Origin: CAWAYH01 sp963786195
Lineage (GTDB): Bacteria > Acidobacteriota > Vicinamibacteria > Vicinamibacterales > 2-12-FULL-66-21
Direction: 5' to 3'
DNA length: 64,000 bases
NCBI GenBank assembly: GCA_963786195.1
Contig: CAWAYH010000003.1
Location: forward strand, 1-64,000
Shown: positions 46,219-60,004 of the stretch, one piece after another
How positions within the stretch are numbered: the first letter of the stretch is position 1
Layout of the letters: every line of letters begins with the position of its first letter
Made by a program: the position numbers and the translations under genes
The notes under the pieces: model-generated
What the model was told of the DNA's origin: nothing
Database searches by the model: none
What the model saw: only the letters and a program-made list of their open reading frames with translations

Positions 46219-48152
46219 GTGCGTTCGATCGTCATCGGCACGGCGGGGCACATCGACCACGGCAAGAGCGCGCTGGTGCGCGCGCTGACCGGGACCGATC
46301 CGGATCGGCTGAAGGAGGAAAAGGAACGGGGCATCACGATCGATCTGGGCTTCGCCCATCTCGAGGCGCGGCGATACGACCTTCGCGTTCGTCGACGTGC
46401 CCGGGCCACGAGCGGTTCGTCAAGAACATGCTGGCAGGCGCCGGCGGCATCGACCTCGTGCTGCTCGTGGTGGCGGCGGACGAATCGGTGATGCCGCAGA
46501 CGCGTGAGCACTTCGACATCTGCCGGCTGCTCGACGTGCCGGCCGGCGTCATCGTGCTGACCAAGAGCGATCTCGCGGATCCGGAGACTGCAGGAGCTGG
46601 CGGCGCTCGAGGCTCGCGAGCTGCGTGCGGGATCGTTTCTGGAAGCAGCGCCCGTCGATCCGCGTGTCGGCTCGACGACCGGCGAGGGGCTCGACGCAGT
46701 TGCGGCCGCGCTCGTCGAGCTCGCCGCTGGCGCGCCGCGCGCGGCCCGCCGACGGTCCGTGCGCGGTTGCCCGTCGATCGCGTCTTCCGCGTCAAGGGCT
46801 TCGGCACCGTCGTGACGGGCACGCTCGTCTCCGGGTCGATTGCCGACGGACCAGGAACTGATGGTGCTGCCGCGGGAGCGCCGCGTCAAGGCGCGAGGCC
46901 TCCAGGTCCACGGACGCGGAGCAGACCGCGGCCGACGCGGGACATCGCGTCGCCGTCAATCTGGGCGGCGTCGAGGTCTCGGACCTCTCGCGGGGCGACA
47001 CGCTGTGCGAGCCCGAGTCGCTTCGCGCCGACGCGCCGGTTCGACGTGGCGATCGACCTGCTTCCGGACGCGCAGGCCGCTTCGGCACGGCGCGCGAGTG
47101 CGCTTTCATCAGGGAACGAGCGAGATGCTTGGACGAGTGGCAATCGCCGGTCCGCGCGGCGACGAGGACGGCGTGGCCGAGGTGAGGCCGGGAGGTTCCG
47201 CCTACGCCCGCATCCGGCTGGAATCGCCCGCGGTCGTGACGCGCGGCGATCGCTTCATCCTCCGCGCGTATTCGCCGTCGGTGACCATTGGCGGCGGCGT
47301 CGTGCTCGATCCGAGCCCCGCACGAAGCGCCATCCGCACGCCAGCCGGCACTGTCTCGATTTCGGCGATTGGACTCAGCGCGCGCGAATCCCGTCCGGCG
47401 ATGTGGAGTTCGTCGAGGAATTCGCCGGCGCGGGCCTTCCAACGGAACGCGCTGGTCGGTCGTGCGGGTTTGTCGACGGCGGAGGCCGCCCGCGCGGTCG
47501 ATCGTCTGGTCGGAGCAGGGCGTGTGACGATCGTCGACGACCTGCTCGTCGCGCCGGACGCTCTCGACGGGTTGAGCGCGCGATTGGTTGCGAGAGCTCG
47601 AGGCGCATCACCGTGCGCAGCCGCTGTCCGAGGGCTGCCGCGCGAGGAAGCCCGGGAGCGAATCTTCGGCCGGGCCGCTTCGTCCGTCTTCGATCACGTC
47701 ATCAGGCGGCTCGTGTCGCGAGCGGCGATGGTCGCGCGCGACCGCCTTGCGCTCGCGGGGCACGCCGTGTCGCTGCTCGCCGGAGGAAGCAGCGGCGCGC
47801 ACGGCGCTGGAACGAGTCTACAGGGAGGCGGCGCTCGCGCCGCCCGACCTGACGGCTGCGGCCGCCACCACCGGGGCGAACACCGTCGTCGTCGAGCGTG
47901 TCGTCAAGCTGCTGCTGACAGCCAGGAGCGCTGGTGAAGCTCGACACGCTGCTTGTTCCACGCGGACGCGCTCGATGCGACTGAAGACGGACGTGCGAGC
48001 GGTTGAAGACGGACGCGCAGCCCGCGCGCATCGACGTCGCATCGTTCAAGGATCGCTACGGCATCACGCGCAAGTACGCGATTCCGTTGCTGGAGTACCT
48101 TGATCGGGAGCGTGTGACGCGGCGGGTCGGGGACAGCAGAGTGGTCCTGTGA
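46219..48152 (+). CDS. selB: Selenocysteine-specific translation elongation factor SelB (frame breaks)
   Basis: Joined frames give about 640 residues. GTPase domain: IVIGTAGHIDHGKSALVRAL, EEKERGITIDLGFAHLE, VDVPGHERFVKNMLAG, VIVLTKSDL. Then EF-Tu-like domains (RVFRKGFGTVVTGTL without one break residue; TRGDRFILRAYSPSVTIGGG) and C-terminal winged helices (LPREEARERIF, FKDRYGITRKYAIPLLEYLD). It delivers Sec-tRNA to UGA codons with a SECIS element. GTG 46219 starts 4 bases after rnr. Breaks occur near 46381, 46406, 46590, 46740, 46850, 46920, 47035, 47100, 47365, 47430, 47600, 47800 and 47930. selA, selD and tRNA-Sec are not in the window. Confidence 0.92.
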
Positions 48153-48182
48153 CGCGCCCGCGGGGAGGAGGAGCGAGCGCCT

Positions 48183-48342
48183 TCAGCGATCGTCGCGGGG
48201 GTTCGCCCCTTCGCGGGTCGCGTCCTTGAAGTTCCGGATGCCCTTGCCGATCCCGCGGCCGATCTCCGGAAGGCGGCTTGCGCCGAAAATCAGGATGATG
48301 ATGAAGAGGATGACGATCAGTTCGGGAATTCCGAGAGCCCAT
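48183..48342 (-). CDS. tatA: Sec-independent translocase subunit TatA (frame break at the start)
   Basis: The protein has the TatA layout: short N-terminal membrane helix (LGIPELIVILFIIILIFGAS), hinge, amphipathic helix (RLPEIGRGIGKGIRNFKDA) and a charged tail, about 53 residues. The frame is open up to ATG 48380, but ATG 48342 is preceded by AAGGAG at 6 bases and would give MGALGIPEL if one base, lost right after ATG-GG, is restored. I take 48342 as the true start. It is short for TatA and could serve alone. Tat moves folded proteins across the inner membrane. Confidence 0.85.
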
Positions 48343-48344
48343 GG

Positions 48345-49241
48345 ATGCTCCTTCAAGCTGCGCGCGGGAAACTGGTTCATTCTATCACCTTAGTTCTGTG
48401 CGTGGCGGCTGGCCTGCTCGGGCCGGCCGGCGGCCAGTTCTCGTCGGGCGTCAATCGTGGTCGAGGTGTACGCGACCGTCACCGACCAGACGGGGCGAGC
48501 CGGTTAGCGGGCTGACGAAGGAGGATTTCGAGGTCGCCGAGGATGGCCGAGCCCCAGGCCATCTCCACGTTCGCCGCGGGTGACTTCCCGCTGACGGTCG
48601 CGCTCGCCCTCGATCGCAGCTTCAGCATGGCGGGCGAACGGCTGGCCGCCGCGAAGGCGGCCGGGCGACTCTTCCTGGGTCGAGCTCAGCGGCCGGACGA
48701 TGAGGCCACGGTCATCGCCATCGGGTCGCAGGTCGATGTCATCGCGCCGCTGTCGACCGACCGGAAGCGGCGCAGTTCGCGGCGCTCGACCGCCTCGATG
48801 CGTTCGGGACGACGGGCCTCTACGATGCGATCGTGCGCGCGATCGATCTCACGCAGCCAGGCAAAAGGCCGGCGTGCGCTCGTGATCCTGTCGGATGGCG
48901 ACGATCGATTCAGCAAGACGGACGCGGACGAGGTCTTGAAGAGGGCGAGGCGCGCCGTCGGATGTCTCATCTACCCGATCGCGCTGGGCGCGATCGCGGC
49001 CACCGCTCTTTGCCGAACTGGCGGCGTCACCGGCGGGCGGTCCTTCCATGTCACGGATGCCCGAACGCTGCCCGGGATCGCTGCGAATCGCGTGGCACGC
49101 GAGCTCCGCCAGCAGTACCTGCTGGGCTACACGCCCGCTCGTCCGCCGGTCGCCGGCTCCGGCGAATGGCGATCGATCGCTGTGAAGGTGCGCGTCCCCG
49201 GCGCGATCGTCCGCGCAAGAGACGGGTATCAGGTGCAATGA
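48345..49241 (+). CDS. VWFA-related acidobacterial-type secreted protein (frame breaks)
   Basis: Joined frames give a signal-like start (SITLVLCVAAGLLGPAGG), VEVYATVTDQTG, VSGLTKEDFEVAEDG, then the VWFA domain with MIDAS-type DRSFSMAG, VILSDGDDRFSKTDAD, GGRSFHVTDA and the end ELRQQYLLGYTPARPP. This is the domain known as VWFA-related, acidobacterial. It should be a secreted metal-dependent adhesion or scaffold domain. The start is unsure: ATG 48345 is the only one in the right frame, but it would face tatA head to head with 2 bases between and overlap the tatA ribosome site, so a downstream GTG at 48402 is possible. Breaks near 48449, 48505, 48550, 48685, 48765, 48860 and 49005. Confidence 0.8.
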
Positions 49242-49304
49242 GCTATGAGCTGTCAGCTATCAGCTGTCAGCAAAACCAGCTGAGAGCTCAAAGCTGACAA
49301 CTGT
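49241..49304. repeat. Array of about nine 7-bp repeats between convergent stop codons
   Basis: Units of AGCTNNN (AGCTATG, AGCTGTC, AGCTATC, AGCTGAG, AGCTCAA, AGCTGAC) follow each other at 7-bp steps, with one 9-bp and one 6-bp unit. The array fills the whole gap between the VWFA stop and the stop of the flavoprotein gene at 49307. Confidence 0.8.
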
Positions 49305-49306
49305 AG

Positions 49307-50471
49307 CTAGTGCCCGAACAGCTCGAACATCAGGCGCAATTCGAACGTCTTCAGCAATCGCTGCCGCAATCCGCGATACCCCTGCCGCCCGGCCACCAGA
49401 TCGGCCATGACCCGGCGGATCTGGGGACTGCGGGTCAACGCCGTTATCAGCAGGCCGGTGAAGCGCGGCCTGAAGAAGCGCGCCTTGAGTCGCGCCGCAC
49501 GGAGCAACTCCGAGTAGATCTCGTCGTGCACGCGCGCGGTGTAGGTCCGGCCGGGGTCGCCCTCGTCGAGCAACGCCTCCGCCGCCAGATCGCCGGAGCG
49601 CAGCGCGAAGTAGATCCCCTCGCGCGTGATCGGATCGACGAGCCCCGCGGCATCGCCCAGGAGCATCCAGCCGGGCGCCGGCGACGCGCTCGCGCGCAAG
49701 CCCTGCTTCGTCGAGCGACGGGATCGGCCAGCTGTAGCGTTCCATCGTCGTGTCGCTGCCGACGTGGCGCGAGATCCACCGCGCGGCCGACGCCAGCAGC
49801 CCGGCCGACGTCGCGTCGTCGGCCTGCGCGCCGATGCCGATGGCGAGATGATCCGGACGCGGAAACGACCAGAGATAGCCGGCAGGCTCGTCTTCGAACT
49901 CGACGACGATGTCGCGCGACGATCGATTCCTGACGAAATAGCCGGTCGCGATCGACAGATCGGCGCGGTCGAAGGGCCGCAGCACGCGGCGGCGGACCAG
50001 GCTGTTGGCGCCATCGGCGCCGAGGAGCCAGCGAGCGGTCAGATTTCCGGTTCGAGTCGCAATGGTCCAGGAGTCCGCGCCAGGGCGGACGTCGATCACG
50101 CGCTGCGGGACATGTTCGGCGCCTGCGTCGATCGCCGCGCGAAGCAGAGCACCGTCGAATTCGCGGCGACCCGCCACGACGAGCGGCGGCACGCTGCCGT
50201 CGTCGGACGTCAACGGGACACGCGCCTCCCGATCACGGTGGAGGAAAGCGGCGGTTTCGATCGCGACCGAGCTGAGGCGCTCGACGGCACACGCGGGACG
50301 AACCAACTCGAGCGCGCGGCCCGTGATGCCTCCGCCGCACGGTTTTTCGCGTGGATGACTTCCGTCGATGATGCCGACCCGTGCGCCAGCGCGCGCCAGT
50401 CGATAACCAGCCCACGCCCCGGCCGGGCCGGCGCCAACTATCAGAGCGTCCAGAACGTCGACGGTGGACAT
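49307..50471 (-). CDS. FAD-dependent oxidoreductase, geranylgeranyl-reductase-like (one frame break)
   Basis: From ATG 50471: the dinucleotide-binding start DALIVGAGPAGAWAGYRLARAG, the PCGGGITGRAL substrate-pocket motif of the geranylgeranyl reductase family, and, after a break near 49685, MLLGDAAGLVDPITREGIYFAL, the second FAD motif. About 387 residues. Members reduce double bonds of isoprenoid chains (quinones, lipids, pigments) or act as related FAD monooxygenases. A small nearby gene is divergent, with a 26-base gap. The substrate is not clear. ispH lies elsewhere in the window, so no isoprenoid operon is implied. Confidence 0.85.
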
Positions 50472-50484
50472 CGACCTTTCATCG

Positions 50485-50490
50485 TAAGAT
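50485..50490 (+). promoter_or_regulatory. Possible -10 element for a leaderless stress-protein transcript
   Basis: TAAGAT, 7 bases before GTG 50498. The gap to the divergent gene is only 26 bases, so any promoter must lie here or inside that gene. Weak by itself. Confidence 0.3.
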
Positions 50491-50497
50491 ACCCCAG

Positions 50498-51004
50498 GTG
50501 GTGCATCCACTGATTCTCGCCGTCTTTCCCGACGCCGAAGCGGCCGCCTCCGGCACGCGCAGCGTGCACGAGATGGGCGTCACCCGCGAGCAGATCTCGG
50601 TCGTCACGCGCAATCACGACGAAGCGGGCGCGCTCGCGGCGGCGCTCGACGCAACGCCCGGCGCGGACCTCGAGGATTCACGTCCCGCCGCTGTGCTCGG
50701 GGAACTGAGTGGTCTGGTGCTCGCCGCGATTGCGATCGTCCTGCCAGGAATCGGCCCCATCGTAGCGGCCGGTCCGCTGTCAGCGGAGCTCGGAGAAAGC
50801 GCCGGACACGCAGCGGGCAGCCTCGCAGCCGTGCTCGAAGCAGCAGGAGTGCCCACGAGACGCGCCGAAGAACTGGAGCGATCGGTTCAGTCGGGCGCCG
50901 TAGTCATCGGTGTCCACGCCACGACGGACTCGGTGGCGGCAATTCGAGAGACGTTGTCGGCGGCGGGGGCCACGGGTGTCGACACGGCCGAGTGGAAGGA
51001 CTAG
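50498..51004 (+). CDS. General-stress-type protein with Gly/Ala membrane segment
   Basis: A 168-residue protein. The N-terminal alpha/beta domain (LILAVFPDAEAAASGTRSVHEMGVTREQISVVTR) is of the type found in YflT/17M-like stress proteins: a small ferredoxin-like fold handling one predicted strand-helix pair. A hydrophobic Gly/Ala stretch (LSGLVLAAIAIVLPGIGPIVAAGPL) and a second alpha/beta part (SGAVVIGVHATTDSVAAIRETL) follow. Two adjacent GTG codons (50498, 50501) are possible starts. The next gene is a relative. Function in stress is suggested by the family only. Confidence 0.6.
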   Translation: MVHPLILAVFPDAEAAASGTRSVHEMGVTREQISVVTRNHDEAGALAAALDATPGADLEDSRPAAVLGELSGLVLAAIAIVLPGIGPIVAAGPLSAELGESAGHAAGSLAAVLEAAGVPTRRAEELERSVQSGAVVIGVHATTDSVAAIRETLSAAGATGVDTAEWKD

Positions 51005-51010
51005 CCGGCC

Positions 51011-51454
51011 TTGAACACTACGTACACCGTCGGCGTATTTCAGGATGTCCCTTCAGCGGCGCTGGGCATCGACGCGCTGATGGCCGATGGCTTCGGGGCC
51101 GAGTCGCTTTCGATCGTCTCGAAAGCGACTGCCGAGGCATCGGAGCTGATCGAGCGCGTGCTCGGCGGGGGGCTGACCATCGAGGTGAAGGGATTGGGAT
51201 CGGCGGTTGCCCGTGGATCGCTGGTGACGACTCTGCAGGGGAGCGACGACGGATTGAGGGCCCGGGGCTTGTCTGGAACGCTGGCGCGCGCCGGGTTTCA
51301 GAGGCACGACGGGTCTATCTTCGAGACGCTCGTCGGCAGGGGCGGCGTACTCGTGGCCCTGCAGGGTGAGCCACGCGCCGCCGATGCTCTGGCCAAGCTG
51401 CATGCGTACGGTGGGGGAAACGCGGCCATTGGTGCCTGGCACGGACGGGTCTAG
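51011..51454 (+). CDS. Stress-type protein, relative of the preceding gene
   Basis: A 147-residue protein starting at TTG 51011 (NTTYTVGVFQDVPSAALGIDALMADGFGAESLSIVSK), with the same strand-helix opening as its neighbour, a Gly-rich middle (LGGGLTIEVKGLGSAVARGSLV) and a second alpha/beta part ending GGNAAIGAWHGRV. It lies 6 bases after the preceding stop, so the two are co-transcribed and probably arose by duplication or belong to a shared fold. The stretch to 51649 (195 bases) holds nothing clear. Confidence 0.55.
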   Translation: MNTTYTVGVFQDVPSAALGIDALMADGFGAESLSIVSKATAEASELIERVLGGGLTIEVKGLGSAVARGSLVTTLQGSDDGLRARGLSGTLARAGFQRHDGSIFETLVGRGGVLVALQGEPRAADALAKLHAYGGGNAAIGAWHGRV

Positions 51455-51649
51455 ATTTCCGGACGAAGAACGCGAGTTCCGGAGCCAGTAGACGACATCG
51501 AACGTCCAAAGATCGAAGCAGCGGAGCCACAGTCTGTGGTGGTTGTGCCCGGCTTTACGGCCTGATGGCTGAGGCACCCATCTTGCACCTTGCGCATCCT
51601 GGCCGGGTCAGCCACAATGGGTTCTGGCCCTAGATTCACCTGAAGTTCA

Positions 51650-52511
51650 ATGTCCGAGTCATACCAGGCAGAAAGCCCGAACGCCAGCTTCATGGCCGGC
51701 AGGGTGCCGACCCTGCAGAAGAACTCTGCGCGATACGGCAACGCCTTCAGTTTTTCGTTCGTCAGCCACATCGTCATTTTCCTGCTCGGGCTGTTCATCG
51801 TCACGCTTCCGGGAGCGCCGCAGCCGGCGCCTTCGAGCGCCTTCAGCGTAAAGAACATCGTCTGGCTGGCGCAGCCCGGTCCGGGTGGTGGCGGCGGAGG
51901 CGGTGGTAACAAGACGCCGGAGCCTCCTCGTCCGGCCGAGCTCCCCAACAAGGACAAGATCACGGTTCCTGTGACGAAGCCCCCGAAGATGGAGGCGCCG
52001 TCCAAGGAGGTCCCGCAACAGCAGCTGACGATTCCTGCGCAGATCATGCAGTCCGGCGTGGAGCAGCTGCCCGGCGCGGTCAACGCGGTTGCGGCGCCCA
52101 CGTTCTCGCAGGGGCCGGGGAGCCTCGGCGGCGCCGGCACGGGGCGCGGCACTGGCAGCGGTCCGGGGTGATGGCTCGGGTCTGGGGCCAGGGTATGGCG
52201 GGGGATTCGGCGGCGGCGCCTACAGGCCTGGCAACGGCGTGACGCAGCCGAAGCTGCTCGTCGAGGTCAAACCCAATTACACCGCCGATGCCATGCGCGC
52301 CAAGATTCAGGGCGTCGTGTGGCTCGAAGCCGTCGTGCTGGAAAACGGATCCGTCGGGCAGGTCCGCGTGACGCGTTCCCTGGACCCGACCTTCGGGCTC
52401 GATCAGGAAGCCGAGCGCACCGTCAAGAAGTGGCGATTCGCGCCCGGCACGAGGATGGGTGAACCGGTGCCCGTCCTGATCGAGATCGAGATGTCCTTCA
52501 CGCTGAGGTAA
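51650..52511 (+). CDS. TonB-like energy transducer (one frame break in a Gly-rich linker)
   Basis: From ATG 51650: an N-terminal cytoplasmic part, one membrane helix (FVSHIVIFLLGLFIVTLPG), a Gly-run, a Pro/Lys-rich periplasmic spacer (KTPEPPRPAELPNKDKITV), a Gly-rich linker, then a TonB-type C-terminal domain (AKIQGVVWLEAVVLENGSVGQVRVTRSLD..AERTVKKWRFAPGTRMGEPVPVLIEIEMSF). The frame stops at 52171 but goes on if the GGGG at about 52163-52166 has three G. About 286 residues in all. It would carry energy from an ExbBD-type motor to outer-membrane receptors. No exbBD is in the window. Confidence 0.85.
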
Positions 52512-52562
52512 GTCGGGCCCGAGACCCAGGCGTCCCCGAGTCTCGAGCGCTGAGCCTTCCCC

Positions 52563-55162
<2,600 letters not shown>

Positions 55163-55194
55163 AATCCATCCCTCCCCGTGCGATGCGTTATAAA

Positions 55195-55228
55195 GGGACA
55201 AGGGACAAGGGACAAGGGAAAGGGCAAC
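55195..55228. repeat. Array of 7-bp repeats upstream of the metalloprotease
   Basis: Three perfect GGGACAA units (55195-55215) are followed by two altered ones (GGGAAA, GGGCAAC). It lies between the start of the metalloprotease and the groEL terminator. Confidence 0.8.
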
Positions 55229-55245
55229 GTAAACCGGTAACCAAG

Positions 55246-55287
55246 AAAAAAGGCCCGGCCGGCACAGATTGCCCTGAGCCGGCCCTT
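55246..55287 (-). terminator. Intrinsic terminator of the groES-groEL operon
   Basis: On the minus strand the arms GGCCGGC and GCCGGCC (55278-55284 and 55257-55263) form a stem with extra pairing around it, followed within a few bases by six T (55251-55246). It lies 50 bases after the groEL stop. Confidence 0.75.
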
Positions 55288-55337
55288 ACTGTCCTTGCCT
55301 TTTCACTTGTCCATGTCGACTTCACGCTTTCAGAGTG

Positions 55338-56961
<1,624 letters not shown>

Positions 56962-57012
56962 GATTCTTTTGACTCCGTCAGTTCTTCCGATGTTGAAACC
57001 TGTCCGTGTGTT

Positions 57013-57338
57013 CTACGAAATGTGCCTCAGGACGTCGATGACGCCGAGGATCTCTTCCTCGCGCATGATCAGGTACTCCTCGCCGTCGAGCTTGATCTCC
57101 TGGCCGGAGTACTTGCCGAAGAGGATCGTGTCGCCTTCCTTGACGTCGAGCGGCGTGATCTTGCCGTCCTTCTCGACCTTGCCCTTGCCGACGGCGATGA
57201 CCTTGCCCTGCTGCGGCTTTTCCTTGGCGGTGTCGGGGATGATGATCCCGCCGACCTTCTGCTCGCCTTCCTCGATGCGCTGCACGATGACGCGATCGTG
57301 CAGGGGACGAATACGGACTGCGGTCTGTGTGCTGCCAT
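57013..57338 (-). CDS. groES: Co-chaperonin GroES (frame break near the start)
   Basis: The body VGGIIIPDTAKEKPQQGKVIAVGKGKV to EEYLIMREEEILGVIDVL is typical. The N-terminus AVRIRPLHDRVIVQRIEEGEQK lies in another frame, and both link to ATG 57338 (MAAQTAV) if the CACACA near 57325 has one CA too many. So a two-base slip breaks the start. About 107 residues. GAGGAG lies 11 bases upstream. First gene of the operon behind CIRCE. Confidence 0.93.
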
Positions 57339-57418
57339 GGCGGTTCGTTCTCCTCAGCTGTTCGTGATTGGAATTCCGGGTAAAACCTCTGTAAACAGAG
57401 CCGGGCGGCCCATGCGGC

Positions 57419-57445
57419 TTAGCACTCAGCCTGGGCGACTGCTAA
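57419..57445 (-). promoter_or_regulatory. CIRCE operator (HrcA site)
   Basis: TTAGCACTC and GACTGCTAA separated by 9 bases. The consensus is TTAGCACTC-N9-GAGTGCTAA, so one arm is perfect and the other has one mismatch. It starts right at the -10 box of the groES promoter, where HrcA would block transcription at normal temperature. hrcA is not in the window. Confidence 0.9.
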
Positions 57446-57474
57446 TTGTATAGGAAGGGCCTCGGGCTTGTCAA
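57445..57474 (-). promoter_or_regulatory. Sigma-70 promoter of groES-groEL
   Basis: Minus strand: perfect -35 TTGACA (57474-57469), 18 bases, -10 TACAAT (57450-57445); TATACA with a 16-base spacer is the other reading. The CIRCE element overlaps its last base and the start site near 57438. Confidence 0.85.
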
Positions 57475-57490
57475 GCAGTCGCGCCGGGCG

Positions 57491-57540
57491 AGTGCCAGGG
57501 CCAGGGCCAGACGCCAGAGCCGAGAGCCCGGAGCCGGGCT
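57491..57540. repeat. Array of 7-bp repeats at the stop of the fis-like gene
   Basis: Read on the minus strand, it follows the fis-like stop codon directly with units such as GGCTCCG, GGCTCTC, GGCTCTG and GCGTCTG, then two GCCCTGG-type units. The GGCTCTG word is the one repeated inside ybbP. Confidence 0.65.
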
Positions 57541-57748
57541 AGGAAGATCGCTTGATCCGGTACTCGGTCATCTTGCGCGCGACCGTGTTGCGGTGGAGGC
57601 CGAGCAGCTCGGCGGCGTCGCCGACGCTGCCTTTCGATCGCTGCAGCGCGCGCGTGATGAACATCTTCTCGAACTCGCGCCGCGCGTCGTCGTAGAGCAC
57701 GCCCTTGTCGAGCATCTCCTGAACGAGCCTTTCGAGCTGATCGCGCAC
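57539..57748 (-). CDS. Fis-type helix-turn-helix protein
   Basis: A 69-residue protein that consists of a Fis/NtrC-type DNA-binding domain: EFEKMFITRALQRSKGSVGDAAELLGLHRNTVARKMTEYRI. No receiver or AAA+ domain is present. It starts at GTG 57748, 6 bases after the purC stop, and so is likely co-transcribed with purC. Small Fis-like proteins act as nucleoid-associated or local regulators; the target is not known. Confidence 0.8.
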   Translation of the reverse strand: MRDQLERLVQEMLDKGVLYDDARREFEKMFITRALQRSKGSVGDAAELLGLHRNTVARKMTEYRIKRSS

Positions 57749-57754
57749 GGTCCG

Positions 57755-58672
57755 CTACTGCAGCTCGCGGCCGGAAAGGAGGCGGAAGGCCTCGACGTAC
57801 TTCTCGCGCGTCCGGCGCACGACGTCGTCGGGCAGCGACGGGACCGGCGGCTGCTTGTTCCAGCGGATCGTCTCGAGGTAGTCGCGCACGTACTGCTTGT
57901 CGAAGCTCGGCTGGCCGTGGCCGGGCTCGTATTCCGCGCTGCGGCCAGAAGCGCGACGAGTCGGGCGTGAGCACCTCGTCGATGAGGACGATGTCTTGCG
58001 CCGGATCGTCGGCGCCGACCAGGCCGAACTCGAACTTCGTGTCGGCGACGATGATGCCCTTCGACTCGGCGTGCGCGGCGCCGCGGCGGTAGATCTCGAG
58101 CGTCAGCGCCTTGAGGCGCGCGATCAGCTCCCGGCCGACGAGGCGCCCCGCTTCGTCTTCGCTGATGTTCACGTCGTGGCCGCTCTCGGCCTTGGTCGCC
58201 GGCGTGAAGATCGGTTCGGGCAGCCGGTCGGATTCGCGCAGGCCCGCAGGAAGCTCGATGCCGCAGACGCTGCCGGTCTGCTGGTATTCCTTCCAGCCGG
58301 ATCCGGAGAGATACCCGCGCGCCACGCATTCGATCGGAACCGGCATCGTGCGCCGGACCAGCATCGACCGTCCGCGCAGCACGGTCGGCGTGACGCGCGC
58401 AGCGGCTCGGGAAAGCGATCGACGTCCATCGAGATCAGGTGATGCGGCGACGAGGTCGCCCATCCGCTCGAACCAGAACCCGGACAGCTGCGTCAGCACC
58501 TTGCCCTTGTCGGGAATGCCGCGAGCCGAGCACGTAGTCGAACGCCGAGATGCGATCGGTCGCGACGATCAGCAGGTCGGTCGCCGATCTCGTAGACGTC
58601 GCGGACTTTGCCGCGGCGATGGAGCGTCAGACCGTCGAGCGATGTGTCGAGAAGGGGCGCGGTGGAGATCAC
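57755..58672 (-). CDS. purC: Phosphoribosylaminoimidazole-succinocarboxamide synthase (frame breaks)
   Basis: From GTG 58672: SLDGLTLHRRGKVRDVYEIGD, LIVATDRISAFDYVLGSGIPDKGKVLTQLSGFWF, HHLISMD, LRGRSMLVRRTMPVPIECVARGYLSGSGWKEYQ, TPATKAESGHDVNISE, IIVADTKFEFG, LIDEVLTPDSSRFWP, SFDKQYVRDYLE and an end RLLSGRELQ. This is the SAICAR synthase of the long type (about 300 residues). It joins aspartate to CAIR in purine synthesis. Breaks are near 57945, 58400, 58435, 58525 and 58585. Confidence 0.92.
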
Positions 58673-58724
58673 GGGGACCTCGCGGGAGAAGGCGGAAGCT
58701 TACACGACGCGGCGCGCGTCGGAG

Positions 58725-59883
58725 TCAACAGCGCGTTTCAGCTGCGTCGGTGGACTCTCGGGCGCGCAGGATCCGATGTCGCCGTGGTCTCGCGCGGCGA
58801 CGCAGGTGATCGTCGGGCCGCCGCCGTTGATGGCCCCGGAGGCGCGCTGTTCGCGCTCGGCTTCTTGCACGTCGATCATCTTGTCCGGCGACGGAGATCT
58901 GCTCCGTCGTTCGCGAGCGGCGTCGAGCGTGAAGCCACCGGGCGGCACGACCACCTCGACGCGGTTCGCCGCCTTCGCTGTAGATGGCGAGCGTCGCGGC
59001 CTGGTCGAGCGAGGCCGTTGATTTCGGCGTTGCGCCCATCGATTCGCGTTTCGCTGCGGAGGCCGTTCATCGTCAGGTCGCCCGCCGATCGTGGTGACCT
59101 GCATCGGGCCCTGATCTTCTCGAACTTCTCGAGCGTGACGTCGCTCTGGTTCGACTCGATCTCGACTGGCCCGCCCGAGCTCTCGACAGCCCGAATCTCG
59201 CCCGCCTGAGCCTGAAGACGGGCTTCGCCCGGACTCTCGCGAGCTGACGTCGCTGCCGCGAGTCGTCAGCTTGAGCGCGCCGACGTCGGCGATGGTGAGA
59301 TCGCCGCCACGATGGGTGATGACGACACGGCCGGGAATCTTGCGGACGGTCGTCTCGCCGCGCGTCGTCGATGAGCTCGCCGTCGCGACGCCTGCTGATC
59401 TCGAGCTTGCCGTTGGTACGGGCCAACTGCACCCGCATCCTGGAGGGCACGCGCAGGGTGAGGTTGGCGCGCTGCGGGCCGGGTCAGGGTATTCGACCGA
59501 AGCGTTGACCCTCCCGCCCGCCTCGCTCGACCATGCAGGACGGTCGCGTTCGCGAGCTCCTCCGCCTCGGCGTCGTCGTAGCCGTTCGACCAGACCGGAG
59601 CTCCATACGCGACATCGGCCGATCCTCGCCGGTGATGGTCAGTTCAGCGGCGCTCCGCCGTAAACGCGAAGCTCGGTCGTGGCCGCGGACACCGCGAAGG
59701 TCTCGGTCCTGGTCAGCTCGACGGCGGATGCCTTGCCGCGCACCTCGCGCCGGACGTGATCGATGATCTGGGAGATCGAGAAGCTGCGGCCGCCGGGATT
59801 TCGCGCTCGGGGGCGGTGGCCTAGTAGACCATCGTCCCCACGACCACGAACCCGACGACGAGCAGTAACTCGCGTTTTCCCAT
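58725..59883 (-). CDS. DUF4097-like membrane-anchored protein (many frame breaks)
   Basis: From ATG 59883: a membrane helix (MGKRELLLVVGFVVVGTMVY), then in pieces FSISQIIDHVRREVRGKASAVELTRTETFAVSAATTELRVYGGAPLNLTITGED, RVNASVEYPDPGPQRANLTLRVPSRMRVQLARTNGKLEI, and repeated short beta elements (VEVVVPPGGFTLDA) up to a TGA at 58725. It resembles DUF4097 beta-repeat proteins like the one at 1280-2398, here with a membrane anchor. At least six breaks obscure it, so limits between domains are rough. Function unknown. Confidence 0.55.
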
Positions 59884-60004
59884 AGACTTGGCGCGGATCT
59901 GTGGTAGAGTTTACACGTGAATGGGGGCCGGCGCGCGGTTTCGCCGTAGATCCGGTTCGCCGCAGGTCCCTGAATCCGGATTCTAATCCCTGACCTCCCA
60001 CGCA

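Noticed and set aside
51431..51442. GGTGCCTGGCAC, the core of the palindromes at 43.84-43.90 kb
   Set aside because: It codes for the last residues of a stress-type protein and lacks the flanking arms and repeats, so it is probably chance.
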